From an uncultured Holophagaceae bacterium (GTDB taxonomy: Bacteria; Acidobacteriota; Holophagae; Holophagales; Holophagaceae), in assembly GCA_903890595.1 (NCBI GenBank), contig CAITBU010000052.1, positions 1-10,596 of the forward strand: a stretch of DNA of 10,596 bases, in the 5' to 3' direction. The translations under genes were made by a program, and so were the position numbers. This document shows, one piece after another, positions 6,195-10,596 of the stretch. The notes beneath the pieces were generated by a model. The model was not told the origin of the DNA. It made no database searches and saw only the letters and a list, made by a program, of their open reading frames with translations. Within the stretch, counting starts at the first letter, position 1, and each line of letters begins with the position of its first letter.

Positions 6195-9100
6195 ATGGCT
6201 CTTCTGCGGCGTCTCTCCGTTTTCGGGGCCCTTTTGGCCCTGTCTCTCACCCTGGTGGGCACCACCGGGTGTGTCGGGAACGGCAGCTCTGGGCCCGTGC
6301 CGCCGCCCTCGGGTGGAGCCTCGGCTGCCCCCACCACCCTGACCTACCAAACCTCCCCGGCGGTCTACACCAAGGGCACGGCCATCACGGCCAACGTTCC
6401 TGCCAGCACCGGCGGGGCCATCACCTCCTACAGCGTGGCCCCGGCACTGCCCGCGGGCCTCACCCTGAGCACCACCTCCGGGCAGATCACGGGCACCCCG
6501 ATGGGGGTGGCCCCGGTTGCCACCTTCGCCATCCTTGGCTCCAACGGCCTGGGCAGCGCTGTCTGCCTGCTGTCCATTACGGTCAATGACGCCGCTCCCG
6601 CTGGCCTGACCTACCCCAATCCCGTCCTATCTCTCCGGCGGGGGACCGCAGTTACCGCCCAGATCCCCACCACCACCGGGGGCGTCCCGGCCACCTACAC
6701 CGTGGCCCCGGCCCTGCCTGTGGGCCTGGTCCTGAACGCCGCCACCGGGGTGATCACGGGCACGCCCTCGGCGGTCTCCCCCTCGGCCACCTTCACACTG
6801 ACGGCGGGCAATGCCTCGGGGAGTACCACCTGCCAGATCGCCATCGCGGTGGTGGATGTGGCCCCCCTCAACCTGACCTACCCCAGCGCCACCCTGACCC
6901 TCTATCGGGCCGTACCCCTCGCTATCCAGACGCCTACGAACGCCGGTGGTCTCATCAGCAGCTTCAGTGTGGCCCCCACCCTTCCCGCTGGACTTACCCT
7001 CAGCGCCTCCACGGGCGTCCTTAGCGGGACACCGACCACCCTTCAGGGGGCCGCCACCTATGTGGTCACCGGGACCAACTCCGGTGGCAGCGCCACGGCC
7101 CAGATCGCGATCTCCGTGGGGGATCCAGCACCAGTGATCTCCACGCAGCCGGCAGCAGCCGCTGCGGCGGTGGGTGGTTCCGCCTCCTTTACCGTGGCCG
7201 CCCAGGGCGTCACAGCCCTCTCCTACCAGTGGCAGAAAGATGGCACTTCGCTGACATCGGGAGGCAATATTGCTGGTGCCACCAGCGCCTCGCTGGCCCT
7301 CTCTGCCATCACCGCAGGGGACACCGGTGCCTACTCCGTGGTGGTCTCCAATGCCGTGGGTGGGGTGACCTTCACCACCACCAGCAGCACCGCTGCGCTT
7401 GCGGTCACCACGCCTCCGACCATCACCACCCAGCCCACCAGCTTGACCATCAATCAGGGCCAGAACGCCACATTTACCGTCGCGGCCAGTGCCTCGGGAA
7501 CCCTTAGCTACCAGTGGCGCAAGGGGTCCACAAACCTCGCCAACGGCGGCAACATCAGTGGGGCCACCTCTGGAACCCTCACCCTGACCTCAGCGGCCCT
7601 GGCGGATGCGGGGTCCTACCAGGTGGTCGTCACCAACACTCAGAACGCCGTCGCCAGCAGCGTGACGAGCAGTGCCGCCACGCTCACCATCATTGCTCCG
7701 ATTTCCATTACCGCTCAGCCTCAAACCAAGGTCGTAACAGCACCGGACTCCCCGACCTTCACGGTGGTGGCAACCGGAGGCAGCAACCTGACCTACCAGT
7801 GGAAGAAGAATGGTACGGCCATTTCAGGAGCCACAGCATCTTCCTACACCGTTCCCGGGTTCACGGATCTACAGACGGTTCCAGACAGCTACACGGTCGT
7901 CCTGGATAACGGCGCCAGCCTCGAAAGCAATTCTGCTACCTACTCTGTGGTGGCACCGAATCCATTCTACCTCCCGGGAGGCGAACCAGTTCCCGTCCCC
8001 AACCGGCTGCTGACTGTCCTTCCCTCGCTCCACGTGGACGCAGTTAAGTTCCCCAACGGGTCCTTCCGTCTTGGATATGACGAGGCTCTGAAAAATCCTG
8101 TGTGGACCGCCTATGCGGACTTCAAGGTCAACACGGCCTACCCCAACTCCACGGGTGACTACCAGACGGATACCCGTCTGGTAGCCCCCTTTGTCGCCCC
8201 TGCTGATATGGGAACGCATGGTGGTGCTGGGTTTTTCCTCGCCAATGGCCAGGGCTTCGACCGGGGCCACATGGTGACCCGCTCCGACGTCTCCTACCGC
8301 TACGGCCAACAGGCCGGTGACGATGCCACCTACATGAGCGACATGATCCCCCAGGTGTCCTACTACAACCAACGTCTCTGGAACGATCTGGAAGAGGCGG
8401 TCGGCGGCAGGATGTCCGGCTCCACCTTCACGAATGGCCTGACCAATACCTTTGGCCGGGTATGGATTTACTCCGGGCCCGTCTTCACTGGGACGACCAC
8501 CTACTGGGTTCCTTCCACCGAGACCTACACCACCAACCGGGCTGGCGTGGCCTCAGGCGCCACGGCCATCGCCATTCCCACAGCAACCTACCGCATCATG
8601 GTCGCTGAACCAGTCACGGGGCAGACCCTGCCTCGGGTGATGGCCTGGATGAGTTCCAACCGGGCCTACGCCACGAGCGAAACGGCCGACCTCTGGAAGT
8701 ACGTCACCTCGGTAAAGCGTATCGAAGATCTGACGGGCCTGGATTTCTTCCCCAGTCTGACCCACGACTCGGCCCTCAGCGCCTGGAAGTCCACGGTGGA
8801 TGTTCGCAGCTGGGGCATCTCCTTCGAGAAGGCTGTCGGTCCGAACATCCACATCATCCAGCCCAGCTGGGACCTGATCCCAATCGCTGGAAATCCCGTT
8901 CTGCTTGGTGATTCAGTGAACGTTGGCGACACGGTCAGCTTCGAAGCAGCCGTGAGTCCCAACCAGAGTGGCGGCACGATCACCCCTGCCACTGGCTGCA
9001 CCTGGACCTTCGGGGACGGGACTGCTGCTACGACAGGGCTCACCACCAGTCACAGCTATTCCAGCGCAGGCAGTTACACCGTGACCTTCTCCGCCACGGA

Positions 9101-10322
9101 TAGCCTGAGCCAGTCCAACACGATTACCCGGGTGGTCACGGTCGTGAGTATCACGCCTAACTCGCCGCCGGTCTTCACGCCGTCCACCCTGCCTGCAGTG
9201 ACTGCAACCCTCGGGGTCTCGATCCCCAACGTCACATTCACCCTCACCGATGACAAGACCACGCCGGGCAGCATCACGGTGGTGGCAACCTCGGACAACC
9301 AAGGCCTCATTCCCGATAGCAGCCTGAGTCCCGTTAATACCAATGGCACCGTGACCATAGCCCTTACGCCACTCTCGGGCCAATCGGGTACCGCCAATAT
9401 TTCCGTTACTGCCACGGATGGTGACGCTGCTTCCACGGTGAAGTCCTTCGCCGTGACCATCAATAGCAACAACCCACCCGTCTTCACTCCCGCAACGCTG
9501 GCGGATGTAAATGCAAGCATGAATGGCAGCAAACAGGTGACCTTCACCCTGACCGATGATCAAACCGATCCCGGGGCTCTTTCGGTGGTGGTGACCTCCA
9601 ACAACCAGATCCTCCTGCCTGATGCAAACATCAGTGTTTCGAACAGCAGTGGAAGTGTGACCGTCACCCTTATTCCGGCCACTGGGCAAACCGGTTCTGC
9701 TCTGATCACGGTTGTGGCAACCGATGGCTCTGCCAGTTCAACCACGAAGACTTTCACCCTCAATGTCTCCAGCGGTTCTCCTGCGCTGATCATCAGCCAG
9801 TACTACGAGGGAGCCAGCTTCAACAAGTGGATCGAAGTTACCAACGTCGGCAGCGCACCCTATGAGGCCTCTGTCTCCCCGCTCTACTTGGGTATTTGGA
9901 CGAACCCGAACAGCAGCAACACCTTTAAGACGGTATTGATCCCAGGCACTATCGCGCCAGGCGCCAGCATCCTGTTCAAGAACTCGGGAGCCGTCCTGCC
10001 TGCCGCAGGGTTCCTTACCAATGGGGGGACCGCGACCACAGACAACAATGTCATCAACTTTAATGGGAATGATCCCGTCTTCATCACAACGGTCATCACC
10101 GCAACCTCTGCGGCCTGGGATGCTCGAATCGACGCCATCGGCGATCTCAGTTGGGGGGCCGCTAATCCAGCTGCAGACAAGAGCTTCTACCGGATCCCGA
10201 GCATCCTGGCTGGCAACCCAACCTGGACAGCAGCGGAATGGATCCAGAAGACCATGGCCGAAGTCGATGCTTCGGCGGCGACAGATGTTTGGCGTCTTGG
10301 TTATCACGTCTACAACCACTGA
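6195..10322 (+). CDS. Multidomain extracellular DNA/RNA non-specific endonuclease, predicted lipoprotein
   Basis: The 1375-residue protein begins with a lipoprotein-like signal (MALLRR, hydrophobic core, VGTTGC, lipid-bearing C26; the Thr at -3 is unusual) and a Ser/Pro/Gly-rich spacer. Domains in order: three putative-Ig (He_PIG) repeats (about 47-310, each with VAPxLPxGL and (I/L)xGTP); three Ig-like repeats (312-586, YQW and G/S-Y motifs); a NUC1 nuclease (about 592-880); PKD (about 897-984, WTFGDGT and HSYSSAG); two cadherin-like repeats (990-1192); and a lamin-tail domain (about 1196-1370). The nuclease has FDRGHM (catalytic H692) and YYNQRLWNDLEE. N725 and E733 have the same 8-residue spacing as N119 and E127 of Serratia nuclease, so it should be an active metal-dependent nuclease. 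The lamin-tail part shows IISQYYEGAS, FNGND and SFYR, as in other secreted nucleases. Role inferred: surface-held degradation of extracellular nucleic acid. No inhibitor gene is adjacent. Confidence 0.93.
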   Translation: MALLRRLSVFGALLALSLTLVGTTGCVGNGSSGPVPPPSGGASAAPTTLTYQTSPAVYTKGTAITANVPASTGGAITSYSVAPALPAGLTLSTTSGQITGTPMGVAPVATFAILGSNGLGSAVCLLSITVNDAAPAGLTYPNPVLSLRRGTAVTAQIPTTTGGVPATYTVAPALPVGLVLNAATGVITGTPSAVSPSATFTLTAGNASGSTTCQIAIAVVDVAPLNLTYPSATLTLYRAVPLAIQTPTNAGGLISSFSVAPTLPAGLTLSASTGVLSGTPTTLQGAATYVVTGTNSGGSATAQIAISVGDPAPVISTQPAAAAAAVGGSASFTVAAQGVTALSYQWQKDGTSLTSGGNIAGATSASLALSAITAGDTGAYSVVVSNAVGGVTFTTTSSTAALAVTTPPTITTQPTSLTINQGQNATFTVAASASGTLSYQWRKGSTNLANGGNISGATSGTLTLTSAALADAGSYQVVVTNTQNAVASSVTSSAATLTIIAPISITAQPQTKVVTAPDSPTFTVVATGGSNLTYQWKKNGTAISGATASSYTVPGFTDLQTVPDSYTVVLDNGASLESNSATYSVVAPNPFYLPGGEPVPVPNRLLTVLPSLHVDAVKFPNGSFRLGYDEALKNPVWTAYADFKVNTAYPNSTGDYQTDTRLVAPFVAPADMGTHGGAGFFLANGQGFDRGHMVTRSDVSYRYGQQAGDDATYMSDMIPQVSYYNQRLWNDLEEAVGGRMSGSTFTNGLTNTFGRVWIYSGPVFTGTTTYWVPSTETYTTNRAGVASGATAIAIPTATYRIMVAEPVTGQTLPRVMAWMSSNRAYATSETADLWKYVTSVKRIEDLTGLDFFPSLTHDSALSAWKSTVDVRSWGISFEKAVGPNIHIIQPSWDLIPIAGNPVLLGDSVNVGDTVSFEAAVSPNQSGGTITPATGCTWTFGDGTAATTGLTTSHSYSSAGSYTVTFSATDSLSQSNTITRVVTVVSITPNSPPVFTPSTLPAVTATLGVSIPNVTFTLTDDKTTPGSITVVATSDNQGLIPDSSLSPVNTNGTVTIALTPLSGQSGTANISVTATDGDAASTVKSFAVTINSNNPPVFTPATLADVNASMNGSKQVTFTLTDDQTDPGALSVVVTSNNQILLPDANISVSNSSGSVTVTLIPATGQTGSALITVVATDGSASSTTKTFTLNVSSGSPALIISQYYEGASFNKWIEVTNVGSAPYEASVSPLYLGIWTNPNSSNTFKTVLIPGTIAPGASILFKNSGAVLPAAGFLTNGGTATTDNNVINFNGNDPVFITTVITATSAAWDARIDAIGDLSWGAANPAADKSFYRIPSILAGNPTWTAAEWIQKTMAEVDASAATDVWRLGYHVYNH
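6333..7124 (+). repeat. Three He_PIG (putative Ig) repeats with an 89-residue period
   Basis: The motif VAPxLPxGL recurs at residues 81, 170 and 259, and the (I/L)xGTP motif at 98, 187 and 276. Both are spaced exactly 89 residues (267 bp), with no insertions or deletions. The DNA copies have diverged, so this is an old internal duplication kept in strict length register. Repeats 1 and 2 each hold a single cysteine (C124, C213) at equivalent positions, while repeat 3 has alanine. The block probably forms a stiff stalk next to the lipid anchor. Confidence 0.8.
7128..7952 (+). repeat. Three Ig-like repeats between the stalk and the nuclease domain
   Basis: Each unit has a strand with a YQW tryptophan (W346, W441, W536), exactly 95 residues apart. 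Each also has a later Y-x-V-V strand: G-A-Y at 380, G-S-Y at 475, and D-S-Y at 566, the last shortened by 4 residues. This is the Ig-like fold common in bacterial surface proteins. The units may extend or orient the nuclease or bind a polymer. Ligand binding is not shown by the sequence. Confidence 0.75.
9162..9770 (+). repeat. Two cadherin-like / Big-type repeats after the PKD domain
   Basis: Two units of about 102 residues start with PPVFTP(S/A)TL (residues 991 and 1094). They share FTLTDD, a central VV-T-S-NQ strand, and end in VxATDG (1072-1076 and 1173-1178). The aspartate-rich TDD and ATDG elements resemble calcium-binding sites of cadherin-like modules. Calcium stabilisation is an inference. 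Confidence 0.7.
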
Positions 10323-10444
10323 TCTGGACAAGGCCAGGGGGTATCCCCTCGCGCCCTTTGGCCTCTCCCCGGTTATTGACCGATCCCATTCGATTTTGTT
10401 TTTTCTTCCCCTCCGTCCGCGCCCATGAAGGGCAAGGAGTCCCG
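10323..10444 (+). terminator. Intergenic region with a possible terminator
   Basis: Just after the nuclease stop, AGGCCA (10331-10336) and TGGCCT (10359-10364) form perfect arms. Inside them, AGGGG-GTAT-CCCCT (10336-10349) makes a tight hairpin. The only T-rich tract (TTTTGTTTTTT, 10394-10404) begins 30 nt further on, preceded by a weak 4-bp CGGT/ACCG stem (10370-10382). This is not a textbook intrinsic terminator, so read-through into the next gene is quite possible. A TTGACC at 10376 is a candidate -35 for that gene, but no good -10 follows. Confidence 0.35.
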
Positions 10445-10596
10445 ATGACCCGTTACAGATCCACCCTCTTCCTTCTCACGACCCTCGGGTTTGCCGTTGT
10501 GGCACAGGCGCAGACCGGGACGACCTCAGGGTCCGTCAAGGGCGTTGTGAAGTCCCGGAAGGGGGGCCCTGTGGCCAGTGCCACGGTGATGATCCG
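10445..10596 (+). CDS. Secreted protein with carboxypeptidase-regulatory-like N-terminus, probable TonB-dependent receptor (cut by window edge)
   Basis: Only the first 50 codons are present. The ATG has a strong AAGGAG 5 nt upstream (10434-10439). The product begins with a Sec signal peptide: MTRYRS, a hydrophobic core, and a VAQAQ cleavage region near residues 19-23. The mature start is a beta-rich segment, SVKGVVKSRKGGPVASATV (residues 30-48). That pattern, G-x-V-x-D/S-x-x-G-x-P-V-x-x-A-x-V, is the opening of a carboxypeptidase-regulatory-like plug extension, typical of Oar-type and other outer-membrane TonB-dependent receptors in Acidobacteriota and Bacteroidota. A soluble protein with the same sandwich domain cannot be excluded because the barrel lies outside the window. 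It follows the nuclease gene by 122 bp on the same strand. Confidence 0.6.
   Translation, partial: MTRYRSTLFLLTTLGFAVVAQAQTGTTSGSVKGVVKSRKGGPVASATVMI

Noticed and set aside
6333..7952. Repeats considered as a CRISPR or other DNA-level array
   Set aside because: The repeats are protein-coding with diverged DNA and codon-sized period; there are no short identical repeats separated by unique spacers.
8913..9689. A 258-codon minus-strand open frame
   Set aside because: It is antisense to the PKD and cadherin-like part of the nuclease protein and shows no recognisable motif or ribosome site.

Overview
This is a GC-rich bacterial window. Six genes read leftward in its first 5.9 kb, then a divergent AT-rich intergenic region is followed by two rightward genes. 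The likely source is an Acidobacteriota-type or similar high-GC Gram-negative. The grounds are a lipoprotein signal, a Tat-exported periplasmic enzyme, a large multi-Ig secreted protein, and the start of a protein with a carboxypeptidase-regulatory-like N-terminus, as in the Oar-type TonB-dependent receptors abundant in that phylum. The phylum is inference only.

Left block, all on the minus strand and read from right to left. An exported LD-carboxypeptidase (peptidase S66, Tat signal) is followed after 2 bp by an exported M14 zinc carboxypeptidase; the two are almost certainly co-translated. After a 94-bp gap comes an AEC-family permease, with a good -35/-10 promoter so close to its ATG that the mRNA is predicted to be leaderless. 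Then come a YbjN-like protein, an ADP-ribosylglycohydrolase (DraG/ARH family) and an HD-domain hydrolase of the RelA/SpoT hydrolase type, cut by the left edge. The last two are 35 bp apart and form a small nucleotide-signalling module.

Centre. About 255 bp (5939-6194) separate the two divergent units. Its right half is strikingly AT-rich and holds three adjacent inverted repeats, including a perfect 12-bp palindrome, probably operator sites.

Right block, plus strand. The main object is a 1375-residue predicted lipoprotein: three putative-Ig (He_PIG) repeats of exactly 89-residue period, three Ig-like repeats, a DNA/RNA non-specific endonuclease domain (DRGH motif, NUC1/Serratia nuclease type), a PKD domain, two cadherin-like repeats and a C-terminal lamin-tail domain. 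It looks like a surface-tethered extracellular nuclease. A possible terminator lies in the next 122 bp, and the window ends 50 codons into a secreted protein that is probably a TonB-dependent receptor.

Together, the divergent units at the centre encode envelope or secreted hydrolases (two peptidases and a nuclease) with a possible outer-membrane receptor beside them. This fits scavenging of extracellular polymers or remodelling of the cell surface. No RNA genes, insertion sequences or CRISPR arrays were seen.
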